This document shows, piece by piece, positions 16,238 to 24,813 of a stretch of 64,000 bases of DNA. Position 1 is the stretch's first letter. Every line of letters starts with the position of its first letter. A program made the translations under genes and the position numbers. The notes beneath the pieces were generated by a model. The model was given only the letters and a program-made list of their open reading frames with translations, had not been told where the DNA came from and did no database searches. Source of the stretch: DATENM01 sp045807765 (GTDB lineage: Bacteria; Acidobacteriota; Blastocatellia; UBA7656); contig JBJMGU010000165.1 in assembly GCA_045807765.1 (NCBI GenBank), positions 1-64,000 of the forward strand. Direction: 5' to 3'.

Positions 16238-17647
16238 ATGCAGAAAGCCCGAAGGTCTAGATTCGCCCGGCGAGCAGTGATTTTTTTCTTGCTCACCCTC
16301 ACCATCGTTTCATCATTTATCGACCCGGGTCGTTCGGCACACGTCCGCTCCGTAAATAGCAAGCCGCCGAACATCATCTTTATCCTGACAGATGATCTTG
16401 GCTACGGTGACCTGGGATGTTACGGACAAAAGATGATTCACACGCCGAATCTCGACCGCTTGGCGGCTGAGGGCATCCGTTTTACGGACAGCTATACAGG
16501 CAACGCCGTTTGCGCGGCGGCGCGCTGTTCCCTGATGACGGGCCTGCACATGGGGCATGCCTACATTCGCAACAACTCCAGTCCACCGGATACACCTTTG
16601 CGGCCAGAGGACACCACGGTTGCTCAGGGGTTGCAAGCGGCGGGCTACGCCACCGGGGTAGTCGGCAAATGGGGGCTGGGCAATGCCACGACCACCGGCA
16701 GCCCGAATCGCAAAGGGTTCGATTACGCTTACGGCTTTCTGGAGCATTCGGAGGCGACCTATTATCCCACCACCTTGTGGCGCAATGGACAGCCGGAGGC
16801 CGTGCCTGCCAGATCGTACCAACAGGATTTGTTTACAGATGACGCCTTCAAATTCATTCAGCGCCAAAAGGAGGGCCCCTTCTTTTTATACCTGGCTTAC
16901 ATGGTGCCGCACGCGCCATACACCATTCCTTCCGACGCGCCCTACGCAGATCAGCCGTGGGAACAGTTAGAGAAAAACTACGCGGCGATGATCACCTACC
17001 TGGACCGCGATGTCGGGCGCTTAATCAGCCTCTTGAAAGACCTCGGGATTGACGAGAATACGATTGTCTTTTTCAGCAGCGACAATGGCCCCGAAAGCGC
17101 CGACATTTTTCAGAGCGCCGGACCGCTCAATGGCCTCAAGCGTCAGCTTTACGAGGGCGGCATTCGCATTCCCATGATCGTGCGCTGGCCAGGCGCGATC
17201 ATGCCGGAGCAGGTCAATAGCATGCCGTGGGCCTTCTGGGATTTTTTCCCGACCGCCCTTGCGCTTGCGGGCACGCTCCCGCCAACCCATCTCGATGGCA
17301 TTTCCATGCTGCCGGCTCTGTTGGGCCAGGAACAGCCGCCGCACCCGCCTTTATACTGGGAGTTCCGCCTCAAGAATGATCGCGGCATCATTCAAGCTGT
17401 GCGCCTCAATCAATGGAAAGGCGTGCGGATCAATGATCGTAATCGGGGAAAGAAGAATAAGAAAAAAGCCCTTGAGCTTTATGACCTGGCCAACGACATC
17501 GCCGAAACGCGCGACGTTTCCGCCGATCACCCCGACATCGTTGCGCAGATCAGAGAGATTATGCAGAACCAGCACGTTGACTTGCCGCTGACATCGAGCC
17601 CCCGATCAATGGTGGCCTCGCTGCATCACGCGGGTCATTCGCGTTGA
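16238..17647 (+). CDS. Exported type I sulfatase
   Basis: A 469-aa sulfatase that hydrolyses sulfate esters after its active-site Cys is converted to formylglycine. An Arg-rich start and hydrophobic segment (residues about 12-32) give a signal sequence. The metal site begins at NIIFILTDDLGYGDLGCYG; the modification motif is VCAAARCSLMTG, which fits C-x-A-x-R followed by TG, so it is of the Cys type. KWGLG, HAPYT and SSDNGPE are the other conserved active-site segments. The start is set by GGAGGTGAT just before 16238; a GTG at 16196 lacks one. No formylglycine-generating enzyme or carbohydrate-transport gene is nearby, so the substrate is open. Confidence 0.93.
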   Translation: MQKARRSRFARRAVIFFLLTLTIVSSFIDPGRSAHVRSVNSKPPNIIFILTDDLGYGDLGCYGQKMIHTPNLDRLAAEGIRFTDSYTGNAVCAAARCSLMTGLHMGHAYIRNNSSPPDTPLRPEDTTVAQGLQAAGYATGVVGKWGLGNATTTGSPNRKGFDYAYGFLEHSEATYYPTTLWRNGQPEAVPARSYQQDLFTDDAFKFIQRQKEGPFFLYLAYMVPHAPYTIPSDAPYADQPWEQLEKNYAAMITYLDRDVGRLISLLKDLGIDENTIVFFSSDNGPESADIFQSAGPLNGLKRQLYEGGIRIPMIVRWPGAIMPEQVNSMPWAFWDFFPTALALAGTLPPTHLDGISMLPALLGQEQPPHPPLYWEFRLKNDRGIIQAVRLNQWKGVRINDRNRGKKNKKKALELYDLANDIAETRDVSADHPDIVAQIREIMQNQHVDLPLTSSPRSMVASLHHAGHSR

Positions 17648-17756
17648 TGTGAGTTGCGGAGAGGGCTGTCCTGCCGTGCCGTCGGGCTGCTGGCCAGCGT
17701 CGGCATCGAAGCGCACTGGCGCACTGCTTGGGGGAGTCGTAGAATAGAAGGCCGGA

Positions 17757-18137
17757 ATGGAAAAGATCAGCCTGATTGTTGACGATATGTTTTTCGCGGC
17801 GAAGATCAATGCCGCCGCCAGCGCCGCCGGGCGCGCCGTCGAGCGCATTCGCTCGCTTGAGCAGCTCGAAGCGCTTGCCACAGCACCGCCGCTGCTGGTG
17901 ATCATAGACTTGAAAGCCGAGCGCCTTGACCCGTTGCAGGCTATCGAGCACTTGAAGTCACAAGAGGCGCTGCGCACGATTCCCATTGTTGCTTTCGTTT
18001 CACACGTCCAGACCGAAGCGATTCGCAGCGCCCGCGCCGCCGGCTGCAATCTGGTCTTGCCTCATTCGGCTTTCAACCAGATGCTCCCCGACATCGTCGC
18101 AGGTCGTCTCGACCGTCTGGCGACCCGACAGGCTTAA
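17757..18137 (+). CDS. Stand-alone receiver-like (CheY-fold) protein
   Basis: A 126-aa single domain with the strand/helix rhythm of a response-regulator receiver: ISLIVDDMFF at the start, LVIIDLKAERLDP with a possible phospho-acceptor Asp, IPIVAFVSHV with Ser in place of the Thr/Ser switch, and NLVLPHSAF where the usual Lys-Pro is Leu-Pro-His. The missing Lys suggests a pseudo-receiver. Its stop and the stop of the convergent DUF2721 gene share a TTAA. No partner kinase is nearby. Confidence 0.6.
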   Translation: MEKISLIVDDMFFAAKINAAASAAGRAVERIRSLEQLEALATAPPLLVIIDLKAERLDPLQAIEHLKSQEALRTIPIVAFVSHVQTEAIRSARAAGCNLVLPHSAFNQMLPDIVAGRLDRLATRQA

Positions 18138-18682
18138 CGCCAACGCCAGATGCTGCGCTTGCGCGCGTCCCGCTGGTCCATCAGCTCGGTGGGCGCATAA
18201 TACTTGCCCATCTCCCAGATGAAATCCATCTCGCGATAAGTCGTCGCCAGCGCCAGCCGCGCTTCAAGGATTTGCAGAATGCTGCCATAGAAGAGAAAGG
18301 CGGCGCCCAGCAGCCCCAGCGCCACAGGTATCCAGCCCTGGCGCGTGTTCAGGATGGCGACCATGCCGATGGCGAAGCTGGTGGCGACGAAGATGCCGAG
18401 CGCCAGATAAAAACTCGTCATGCTGCGTTGCAAGATGCGCGCGCGGCTGGTCAGGCGGTCGAGCTGGTCGAAGATCATGGCGCGCTTCTCTTTGGCCAGG
18501 GCAATCTCTTTCTCGTCGTGCGCCATGCGCTCGAAGCGGTCTGACAACTCGCGCACACGATCAACGACACGTCCCAGACGCGTCGAGGTCGAGAGAATCA
18601 ACGAACCGCACGCCGAGATTAACACCGCCGGCGTAATCATCGCCGTCAGCACGGCAAGCACCGATGACAAGCCTTCAAACAT
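18134..18682 (-). CDS. DUF2721 family membrane protein
   Basis: A 182-aa protein with a first membrane segment at about residues 5-30 (VLTAMITPAVLISACGSLIL), a charged helical stretch (about 40-85, DRFERMAHDEKEIALAKEK), then two membrane segments near 95-145 and a short cytoplasmic-type tail. This order matches the DUF2721 family, whose function is unknown. Start: AAGGAG stands eight bases before the ATG at 18682; the longer frame starting at 18763 lacks a site. Confidence 0.85.
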   Translation of the reverse strand: MFEGLSSVLAVLTAMITPAVLISACGSLILSTSTRLGRVVDRVRELSDRFERMAHDEKEIALAKEKRAMIFDQLDRLTSRARILQRSMTSFYLALGIFVATSFAIGMVAILNTRQGWIPVALGLLGAAFLFYGSILQILEARLALATTYREMDFIWEMGKYYAPTELMDQRDARKRSIWRWR

Positions 18683-18808
18683 GAGATCGTCTCCTTCGCG
18701 CCTATTCTCCGCGAACGGGTGCCGGTCGCGCAATGGCCGCCGTGCTTCACTCAATGCGCCCATTGTCTTTGTGTGCTACACTGGCTCCACAAAGAAGGAA
18801 GGTAGAGC

Positions 18809-19396
18809 ATGGCAACCGACCGGAAAGACATGCCGCAGCATTACTTCACGCTGGAGGAGTATTTCGCGCTGGAGCAGGCGAGCGAGGCGCGCTGGGAGTA
18901 TTGGGAAGGCGAGCTCGTCTGCATGAGCGGCGGCAAGCGACAACACTACCTCATCTCCAGCAATGTACATCATCGCCTGAGCCAGCAACTTGGCGATGGG
19001 CCATGCCGCGCATTTACCGGCGATACGCCTGTATGGACGCCGACGCTGCCGCCTTATCGTTACCCGGATGCGTCGGTCGCTTGCGGCGAGCTGCGCTTTC
19101 AACCCATTCACGGCGTGGATGCGTTGATCAATCCTGTGCTGATTGTCGAAGTCTTGTCACCGACGACGGCGTCGCGCGACTTTGATGCAAAGTTCACCGC
19201 CTATAAAGCGATAGCCACTTTCCGTGAATACCTGTTGATTGCTCAGGACGCGCCGCGCGTCATCCACTTCACGCGGCAGGCGGACGGCGAATGGGCGCGC
19301 GAGGAAGTGACCGGCTTCGACGCCACGCTGACCCTCGACAGCATCGGCGGGAGGCTGTCACTCGGCGACATCTACGAAGATGTGAAGTTCGACTGA
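18809..19396 (+). CDS. Uma2 family (DUF820) putative restriction-fold nuclease
   Basis: A 195-aa protein of the Uma2 family, a PD-(D/E)XK fold very common in cyanobacteria and some other soil bacteria. Seen: FTLEEYFALE at the start, RWEYWEGELVCMSG, PYRYPDASVACG (the Asp of the nuclease core), ALINPVLIVEVLSPTTASRDFDAKFTAYK (E-x-L and the Lys of the core), and EYLLIAQD. Length is typical. The biological role of this family is not settled; it is not linked here to a methylase. Confidence 0.9.
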   Translation: MATDRKDMPQHYFTLEEYFALEQASEARWEYWEGELVCMSGGKRQHYLISSNVHHRLSQQLGDGPCRAFTGDTPVWTPTLPPYRYPDASVACGELRFQPIHGVDALINPVLIVEVLSPTTASRDFDAKFTAYKAIATFREYLLIAQDAPRVIHFTRQADGEWAREEVTGFDATLTLDSIGGRLSLGDIYEDVKFD

Positions 19397-19606
19397 CCTC
19401 CGGCATTCCCCTTAGCTGAATCCCCCACACCAGACATGCGATACAGAGAGCTGGCGTTTGCACGTCTGTTTTAGATACGCGCGTGCATGAATTGCGTACG
19501 TCATTGCTATGCGTGTGATCCGGTTAGCGGCACGCTGCCGGGCCAAACTATTCCGGCTACGTGAAATTGAAGCGATTTATCCAGCCGCCGTCTCTCGGCA
19601 TGGGAA

Positions 19607-19635
19607 TTGCCAACGGTATAACCGGACTGTATGAA
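19607..19635 (+). promoter_or_regulatory. Candidate promoter of the 48-aa protein gene
   Basis: TTGCCA (19607-19612), a 17-nt spacer containing the dyad GGTATAACC, and TATGAA (19630-19635), giving a leader of about 20 nt. The 19397-19606 stretch before it holds no gene I can support. Confidence 0.4.
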
Positions 19636-19658
19636 CAACTGATTTGAGGGAGTAGGTT

Positions 19659-19805
19659 ATGGCGATTATCTGGGAATTCTTAACGAATCATCGGCACTAC
19701 TGGGGCGTCCCGCATCGTTGCGAAGATGATGTCAACGCCGTGGTGATGACCTGTTACGGCTGCGGCAAGACGAAGAAGGTTCAAATCAACCTGATCGCGG
19801 CCTGA
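19659..19805 (+). CDS. 48-aa protein with a CxxC motif
   Basis: A short frame from ATG 19659 with GAGGGAG about eight bases upstream. The product starts MAIIWEFLTNHRHYWG, has a single Cys at HRCEDD and a CYGCGKTKKV knuckle near residue 33-36, then a short hydrophobic end. Cys-x2-Cys followed by Lys resembles a zinc ribbon half, and the earlier Cys/His could complete a site. No family is recognised. A good ribosome binding site, a promoter candidate and a downstream hairpin together favour a real gene. Confidence 0.55.
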   Translation: MAIIWEFLTNHRHYWGVPHRCEDDVNAVVMTCYGCGKTKKVQINLIAA

Positions 19806-19816
19806 GGTTGCCCCCG

Positions 19817-19859
19817 ATTCTGACCCGGCTCGCTCGACCAGCGAGCGCCGGGCCAGAAT
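19817..19859 (+). terminator. Long hairpin after the 48-aa gene
   Basis: ATTCTG (19817-19822) pairs with CAGAAT (19854-19859), with inner CCCGG/CCGGG and CTCGCT/AGCGAG stems. There is no T run after it on either strand, so termination is uncertain; it lies between two convergent genes. Confidence 0.5.
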
Positions 19860-19897
19860 TAGCAGCCATGCCGGCACGGAGCCGTGTGCGCCGCCGA

Positions 19898-20752
19898 TCA
19901 GTCTGCGGCCTGCGCCTTTGTCACCGGCTGCGTAATCACACCATAAAACTCCGGTCGTCGGTCAGCCAGCCGATCTATCTCATAAGACCCTGCCACATTG
20001 ACGATCTTGTTCCGATTCGGCCATTCCATATCGAGCGTCGCGTAAACAATTTCAGCCTGCTCGCGGCTCGCTTCGACAACCGTATCGCCCATGCAGTCCA
20101 CGACTTTGCTCCTGCCGATGAATTGCCATCCGCGCTCGGTGCCGACGCGATTGACGGCGGCAAAGTGCAGGTGGTTCTCGCTCGCCCTGGCGTTGACGAT
20201 GAACTCGGCGGTGCGCCATGCGCCGCCCGGCCAGTTCGTCGGCAGAATCACCATCTCTGCGCCCAACAGTTTCAACGCCCGCGCCGCTTCGGGGAAGCTG
20301 GCGTCATAGCAGATGTTGACGCCGATGCGACCGAAGGGCAGCCGGATGACTTCAAAAGGCCGGTCGCCCGGCGTCAAGAAGCGGTCAACGCCGAGGAAGG
20401 GCAGGTGGACTTTGCGATAACTGCCGACGACGCCCGCCGGCCCGACCACCATCGCCCCATTGTAATAACGATCACCCTGGCGCTCGATGAAGCCGGCAAT
20501 GGCGTAGACCTCGGCTTCGCGGCAGGCCGCGGCGATGGCCTGTGCCGACGGCCCATCGAGCGGCTCAGCAAACGGCGCGGCTTCATCGAGAGAATCGAAG
20601 CAATAGCCGGTCAGCGCGCATTCGGGAAAGATGACCAGTTGCGCGTCGTGGGCAGCGGCTTCGCGGAGTCGTTCGATAATTTGCTGGCGGTTCGCGGCGA
20701 CATCGCCAATCGCGATGTCCATCTGCACACAGGCAATGCGAGTATCGGCCAT
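19898..20752 (-). CDS. Carbon-nitrogen hydrolase (nitrilase superfamily amidase)
   Basis: A 284-aa hydrolase that cleaves C-N bonds of amides or N-carbamoyl compounds. The catalytic triad is visible: Glu in LVIFPECALTGYCFDS, Lys in YRKVHLPFLGVDRF and Cys in GVNICYDASFPE. The DNRY-like GDRYYNGAMVVGP segment is also typical. The start is set at 20752, where GAAGGAAAC precedes ATG; the open frame continues upstream but runs through the selenocysteine tRNA, so the longer form is rejected. It begins 32 nt after that tRNA and may share its transcript. The substrate is unknown. Confidence 0.92.
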   Translation of the reverse strand: MADTRIACVQMDIAIGDVAANRQQIIERLREAAAHDAQLVIFPECALTGYCFDSLDEAAPFAEPLDGPSAQAIAAACREAEVYAIAGFIERQGDRYYNGAMVVGPAGVVGSYRKVHLPFLGVDRFLTPGDRPFEVIRLPFGRIGVNICYDASFPEAARALKLLGAEMVILPTNWPGGAWRTAEFIVNARASENHLHFAAVNRVGTERGWQFIGRSKVVDCMGDTVVEASREQAEIVYATLDMEWPNRNKIVNVAGSYEIDRLADRRPEFYGVITQPVTKAQAAD

Positions 20753-20784
20753 GATGTTTCCTTCTGGTCTGCTCAATAAAAAGT

Positions 20785-20882
20785 TGGCGGAGGTGTGTGG
20801 GAATCGAACCCACCCAGACCGCCTCTCGGCGACCCGCAACGGGTTTGAAGCCCGCGAGAACCACCAGGCCCCATTCACCTCC
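20785..20882 (-). tRNA. selC: tRNA-Sec (UCA anticodon)
   Basis: A 98-nt tRNA on the minus strand including an encoded CCA. The acceptor arm is GGAGGTG with CACCTCC plus G discriminator; the anticodon arm is GCGGG-CTTCAAA-CCCGT with UCA at the centre; a long variable arm has a CGCC-GAGA-GGCG core; the T arm is GTGGG-TTCGATT-CCCAC. Extended acceptor and variable arms with UCA are diagnostic for selenocysteine tRNA. It implies SelA, SelB and selenoproteins elsewhere; none is seen here. Plus-strand frames over this stretch are artefacts. Confidence 0.94.
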
Positions 20883-20954
20883 GCGTCGCAACAAAACTAG
20901 CAAGCCCATCGCGCTTGACGCAAGCAGCCCGGCGTAACGGGTCGCCGCAAAGGC

Positions 20955-21365
20955 TCATTCAAGCCTTTGCGTTTTGGCTTCGATGCGCTTCAGGAATCGC
21001 GCCAGCTCGACCGGCGCCCGCACGTGCAAGCCTTCGCCGATCTTGTCCAGGCCATCGTGGGCTTCGACTTTGAAAGTCACCGTGTGCGGGTCTACCGAAA
21101 CGACTTCGGCGCGCACAGTGACCCGCGCGCCAACCGGCGTAGCCGCCAGGTGCTTGACGTTGACGACGACGCCAACCGATACCCAGCCTGAGGGCAGGTG
21201 CCGGGCGAGCGCCTCGCCCGCGGCATTCTCCATGTGAAAGATCATGATCGGCGTGCCGTAGACCGCGGGCATCGCTTCGACAAAGTGCGCGACCGTCATT
21301 TCGCGCGTGACTTCGATGACGTGCTCGACCGCTATGCCGATGGGGATATTTTCTGTGACGTTCAT
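20955..21365 (-). CDS. FlK-like hotdog thioesterase
   Basis: A 136-aa hotdog-fold protein resembling fluoroacetyl-CoA thioesterase. AVYGTPIMIFHMENAA supplies the Thr and Glu of the family active site and VNVKHLAATPVG the His; VSVDPHTVTFKVEAHDG is the typical central strand pair. Most relatives hydrolyse unknown small acyl-CoAs. The start at 21365 has GGGAG upstream; a longer frame to 21533 has no site. It diverges from lpxC and lies 72 nt before the tRNA-Sec gene in the same direction. Confidence 0.88.
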   Translation of the reverse strand: MNVTENIPIGIAVEHVIEVTREMTVAHFVEAMPAVYGTPIMIFHMENAAGEALARHLPSGWVSVGVVVNVKHLAATPVGARVTVRAEVVSVDPHTVTFKVEAHDGLDKIGEGLHVRAPVELARFLKRIEAKTQRLE

Positions 21366-21527
21366 GGATCGCTCCCGTTGATCTTCGCGAATCAGACCTG
21401 ACATTCTAAATTGATTGTGCGCGTCGCGCCACAGCAGTTGTGGCAGGCAGGCGACAGGCGGCGACCGCCGCCCGCAGGCATTGTGCGATTTCCCTTGAAA
21501 AAAGCCGCTTTTGCCAGGCAAACTGAT

Positions 21528-21542
21528 TGGCACGGCCCATGC
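21528..21542 (+). promoter_or_regulatory. Possible sigma-54 type -24/-12 site before lpxC
   Basis: TGGCACGGCCCATGC: a perfect TGGCAC, then GC ten bases after the GG, as sigma-54 needs, but ATGC in place of TTGC. It lies about 50 nt before the lpxC start. lpxC is normally housekeeping, so a chance match is quite possible. Confidence 0.25.
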
Positions 21543-21590
21543 CTAATCGATAAGCACCCATAGTGCAATGACGCGAGAGGGGAAAGACTG

Positions 21591-22466
21591 TTGATCAGAC
21601 AAACGACGCTCGCAAGAGCAGTCTCGACCGCCGGCCACGGCTTGCACACCGGCGAGCCGGCGCGCCTGACCTTGCGGCCCGCGCCCGCCTATAGCGGCTA
21701 CGTTTTTCGCCGCACCGATCTAAATAACTTCGAGATACCGGCCGCGCCGCAGTTCGTCGCGCGCGTCAGTTACGCCACGACGCTGATGCGCCAGGGGGTG
21801 ATGATCGCGACGGTCGAGCATCTGCTGGCCGCGCTCGCCGGCACACACATAGACAACTGCATCATCGAGATCGATTCGCTGGAGGTGCCGATCCTTGACG
21901 GCAGCGCCGAGCCCTTCATCGAATTGATCGAAGCGGCAGGCACCGTGACGCTCGAAGCGCCGCGCCAGTTCCTCCGCGTCCTCAAGCATACAGAAGTCGT
22001 GCAGGGCAACCGGCGCATGAGCCTGGCGCCGGCAGACCGCTTTGCCATCTCGTGCCTGATCGAATTCCCGCATCCGATGATCGGCACTCAGCGGCGCGAA
22101 GTCAGCATCGTTGATGGCCAGTTCGCGCGCCACATCGCGGCGGCGCGCACCTTCGGCTTTCTCGACGAGATCGAGGCGCTGCGCAATTCCGGTCTGATTC
22201 GCGGCGGCTCACTTGAAAACGCCATTATCCTGACGCCCGAAGGCGGCATTCTTAACCGCGAAGGGCTGCGCTTTGCCGACGAGTTCGTGCGCCACAAGAT
22301 TCTCGACATCATGGGCGACCTGGCGTTGTTCGGCATGCCCATCCTCGGTCGCGTCGAAGCTGAGCGCACCGGCCACGGCGTTCACACGGCGCTGGTCTCA
22401 CGCGTCTTGCGCGACGACACCGCCTGGGAGATTACCGACCGCCCGAACCTCGCCGCCGGCCTTTGA
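21591..22466 (+). CDS. lpxC: UDP-3-O-acyl-N-acetylglucosamine deacetylase
   Basis: Committed step of lipid A synthesis, a Zn-dependent deacetylase. Seen: TLARAVSTAGHGLHTGEPARL at the start, the Zn-ligand VEHLLAALAG (His), the active-site DGSAEPF, FGFLDEIEALRNSGLIRGGSLENAI, and FVRHKILDIMGDLAL (second Zn His and Asp), followed by a catalytic His in GHGVHTAL. At 291 aa it is of usual length. It begins with TTG, preceded by a purine-rich GAGAGGGGA. It stands apart from the other lpx genes at 55-59 kb. Confidence 0.96.
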   Translation: MIRQTTLARAVSTAGHGLHTGEPARLTLRPAPAYSGYVFRRTDLNNFEIPAAPQFVARVSYATTLMRQGVMIATVEHLLAALAGTHIDNCIIEIDSLEVPILDGSAEPFIELIEAAGTVTLEAPRQFLRVLKHTEVVQGNRRMSLAPADRFAISCLIEFPHPMIGTQRREVSIVDGQFARHIAAARTFGFLDEIEALRNSGLIRGGSLENAIILTPEGGILNREGLRFADEFVRHKILDIMGDLALFGMPILGRVEAERTGHGVHTALVSRVLRDDTAWEITDRPNLAAGL

Positions 22467-22554
22467 GCCGCGCGCTTCAATGCAACCAAACAGGTGAATG
22501 CCCGCCCGCCCGGCTCATCGCCTAGCGTTTTCTGCCAGCCACAAACATCATCAC

Positions 22555-24813
22555 TTAAATTTTTCGGGGAGGACTTTGATTCAGCCGACGCGGAATCGCC
22601 GCGCTCGTGGGAGCGCCTTTCTGTTTGACATTGAAGACCTCGCTTCCGATGGTGATTGCTCCCTTGCGCGAGAGGCTGCCCGAATTGGTGGCCACAGAAA
22701 ACGTCACCGAGCCGTTGCCGATGCCGTTTGGACTTGAAGTGATTGTAATCCAGGGCACATTTGCGGCTGCCCGCCACGAGCAGCGCTCGGAAACCGCGAT
22801 GAGGAGAGTGCTGCTGCCGGCGGCGCTGCCGAAAACTTGCGCAGGCGGCGAGATCGAATACTGGCAATCACTGCCCGGTCCACCATCCTGCGTGACCGTC
22901 ACGGTCTGGCTGGCGATGGTCATCGTTCCCTGTCGCGCGCTGCCTGTGAAGTTATCGCGCACCACATAGGTTACGGAGCCGTTGCCAATGCCGGAGGCTG
23001 CCGACGTGATGGTGATCCAGTTGGCATTGCTGGTCGCGGTCCACGAGCAAGGACCGCTAGCGGTCACATTCACCGTCGCCTGTGCGCCGGTTGCCCTGGC
23101 GAAGGGATACGGGTTGGACACGCCGAGGGTACAGTTCGGTTCGAAGTCGATGTCGATGATCGGGTGCAATTCAATTTGATTTGGCGCTGCCCCCGTCTGC
23201 CCATGTGGGAAATCGAACATGCCGACGCCGGTCACACGCACCGGAAGGTTCGCCGTCTGAAAGCTCCCCGTTGCCGTCAGTCGCGCATCGAAAGTCACTC
23301 GCGCGTTGCTGATCATCGAGGCAAAAGGGCAGCCGCTGCCGACGCAGCCGGGGCAAGGAATCTCAGAAACGAGAGTGTTGCCCGCCGCGTCTTGCAAGAC
23401 CAGATGATAATCCGAGTCGTCTTCCTTCTTGTAAAGTGTCAAGGTTGCTTCGACTGTCCAGGCGGTCATTTCGTAAGGCGCAATGCGGCTGTTGCTAGGC
23501 GGGCTGAGCTGGCTCGGCCAGCTTCGCATGATGGCAATCGTCGTCGCCATGGGATGTGCTGTATCGATGAGCGCGGCAGCGGGGTCTGTGCCGGTCTTCA
23601 CCGACCAGCGCTCGACACCGCAACGAGCGCAAGCGCCGCCCGCCGTGACCACGCTCAAGAAGATCGCCGTCGTCCCGGTTCGCCCCTGCGCGTCGCTGAT
23701 CGTCACCGGCAAGCTCTTGTTGCCCGTTGAGGTCGCGGCGGCAACCGTGGCTTGAAATGAAAAGATATTGTCGCCTGCCGTGAGGTCGCCGTGCGTGCTG
23801 TCGTCAAATAAATCCTGATTGGCCGCGCCGCCAATGGTCGTCAGGTCAGCAGCGACCGCCAGACCGCTGCTCGGCGGATTGGTGCCCGGCATGGCTTGCA
23901 CAGTCAGCAGTGTGGCGCCGCCCGGATTCAGTGTTGAAGGATTGGCTGAGCCGACGCCCGACGGGTTACCGTTGCCGCCGCCGTTGCCATCAGGCGTCAG
24001 CGAGAAATCGTCAATGGCCAGGCCATCGTCGGAATTCGCGACGTTGAAATCGAGCCAGCGAATGAAGAAGGTCTGGCCGTTGACGATGTTCAGGCCATTG
24101 ATCGTGAAGCTCAGTCTCGACCGATTGACAGCCGTGTTGCCGTTGAGCGCACCGACCGTGCCGGTGGCGACGGGGCTGGAAAAGTCGAGACTGTCGTAGT
24201 CAATCCATGTTCCAGTCGTCAGGCTGGTCGCATTCGTGCTCAATTGAAAGTCCAGGCGGTCGGCGCCGCGCCCGCTCGCGCCGAGTCGCCACTGTTCGCC
24301 GGTGTAAGCGAAGGCCAGCGCGTTGATCGTGCCGCCCGTGTTGTTGGTGAAGCAAGCGCCGACAATGGGCACGAGGTTGCCGCTTTGCAGGCCGCCCAGA
24401 GCGCGTTCGCTGCTTCCCGACGCCCCGAAGCTGTAGGTGTCGCCGGTGGTGATTGAGCCGCTGCCGGCAGTGTAGGTCGTGTTGGCGTTGGCGCCGGACT
24501 CAATGAAAGCCCAGCCCGTCGGCAGCGTGCTCGACGAGCCACTGCTGGCCAGCGTGTTGAAGTCCTGTGTGTAAGGCACGCCGGTCGCCGTCAGGCTGAT
24601 GCTTGCGCCGCTCGCTGCACGGATACGGCCACCGGGCGATGACAAGATCAGAGTAAGGAATAATCCAAACGCCAGCGCCGCGTCGATGAAGCGCCAGCTG
24701 GTCTGGCGGCGAAGCCAAAACTCGCGAGTGGCCTTGCCCGTTTGAAGATGTACGGCCTGTTTTCTGGCACACCTTGGCCGTGAAGGTGTTGGGGAAGTTC
24801 GTACCTGCATCAT
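22555..24813 (-). CDS. Secreted multidomain protein with two C-terminal BACON domains
   Basis: About 750 aa. After an Arg-containing signal-like stretch (WRFIDAALAFGLFLTLILSS) comes a Ser/Thr/Gly-rich beta-sandwich region (to about 270) of the kind found in extracellular nuclease and autotransporter-like proteins, with a Gly/Asn linker. A middle region with paired Cys (CARCG, CPGCVGSGC) follows. Two BACON domains end the protein: PCSWTATSNANWITITS near 590 and RCSWRAAANVPWITITS near 690, each with GNGSVTY/F and a VTV(T/K)Q end. BACON domains usually bind glycans or glycoproteins. The start is uncertain: ATG codons near 24813 lack a ribosome binding site. Confidence 0.75.
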   Translation of the reverse strand: MMQVRTSPTPSRPRCARKQAVHLQTGKATREFWLRRQTSWRFIDAALAFGLFLTLILSSPGGRIRAASGASISLTATGVPYTQDFNTLASSGSSSTLPTGWAFIESGANANTTYTAGSGSITTGDTYSFGASGSSERALGGLQSGNLVPIVGACFTNNTGGTINALAFAYTGEQWRLGASGRGADRLDFQLSTNATSLTTGTWIDYDSLDFSSPVATGTVGALNGNTAVNRSRLSFTINGLNIVNGQTFFIRWLDFNVANSDDGLAIDDFSLTPDGNGGGNGNPSGVGSANPSTLNPGGATLLTVQAMPGTNPPSSGLAVAADLTTIGGAANQDLFDDSTHGDLTAGDNIFSFQATVAAATSTGNKSLPVTISDAQGRTGTTAIFLSVVTAGGACARCGVERWSVKTGTDPAAALIDTAHPMATTIAIMRSWPSQLSPPSNSRIAPYEMTAWTVEATLTLYKKEDDSDYHLVLQDAAGNTLVSEIPCPGCVGSGCPFASMISNARVTFDARLTATGSFQTANLPVRVTGVGMFDFPHGQTGAAPNQIELHPIIDIDFEPNCTLGVSNPYPFARATGAQATVNVTASGPCSWTATSNANWITITSAASGIGNGSVTYVVRDNFTGSARQGTMTIASQTVTVTQDGGPGSDCQYSISPPAQVFGSAAGSSTLLIAVSERCSWRAAANVPWITITSSPNGIGNGSVTFSVATNSGSLSRKGAITIGSEVFNVKQKGAPTSAAIPRRLNQSPPRKI

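Noticed and set aside
19808..20779. 323-aa plus-strand frame
   Set aside because: Antisense of the nitrilase-family gene and reaching to the edge of the tRNA-Sec gene.
20753..20878. N-terminal extension of the carbon-nitrogen hydrolase
   Set aside because: Runs through the tRNA-Sec gene; the ATG at 20752 has a ribosome binding site and matches the family start.
22837..23730. 297-aa plus-strand frame inside the BACON protein gene
   Set aside because: Antisense, Arg/His-rich, no domain; the minus-strand frame has signal sequence and two BACON domains.
24724..24790. c-di-GMP riboswitch ahead of the BACON gene
   Set aside because: GGGCAAGGCC with a short stem is reminiscent, but the CGCAAAGCC part is missing and it lies inside the coding frame.
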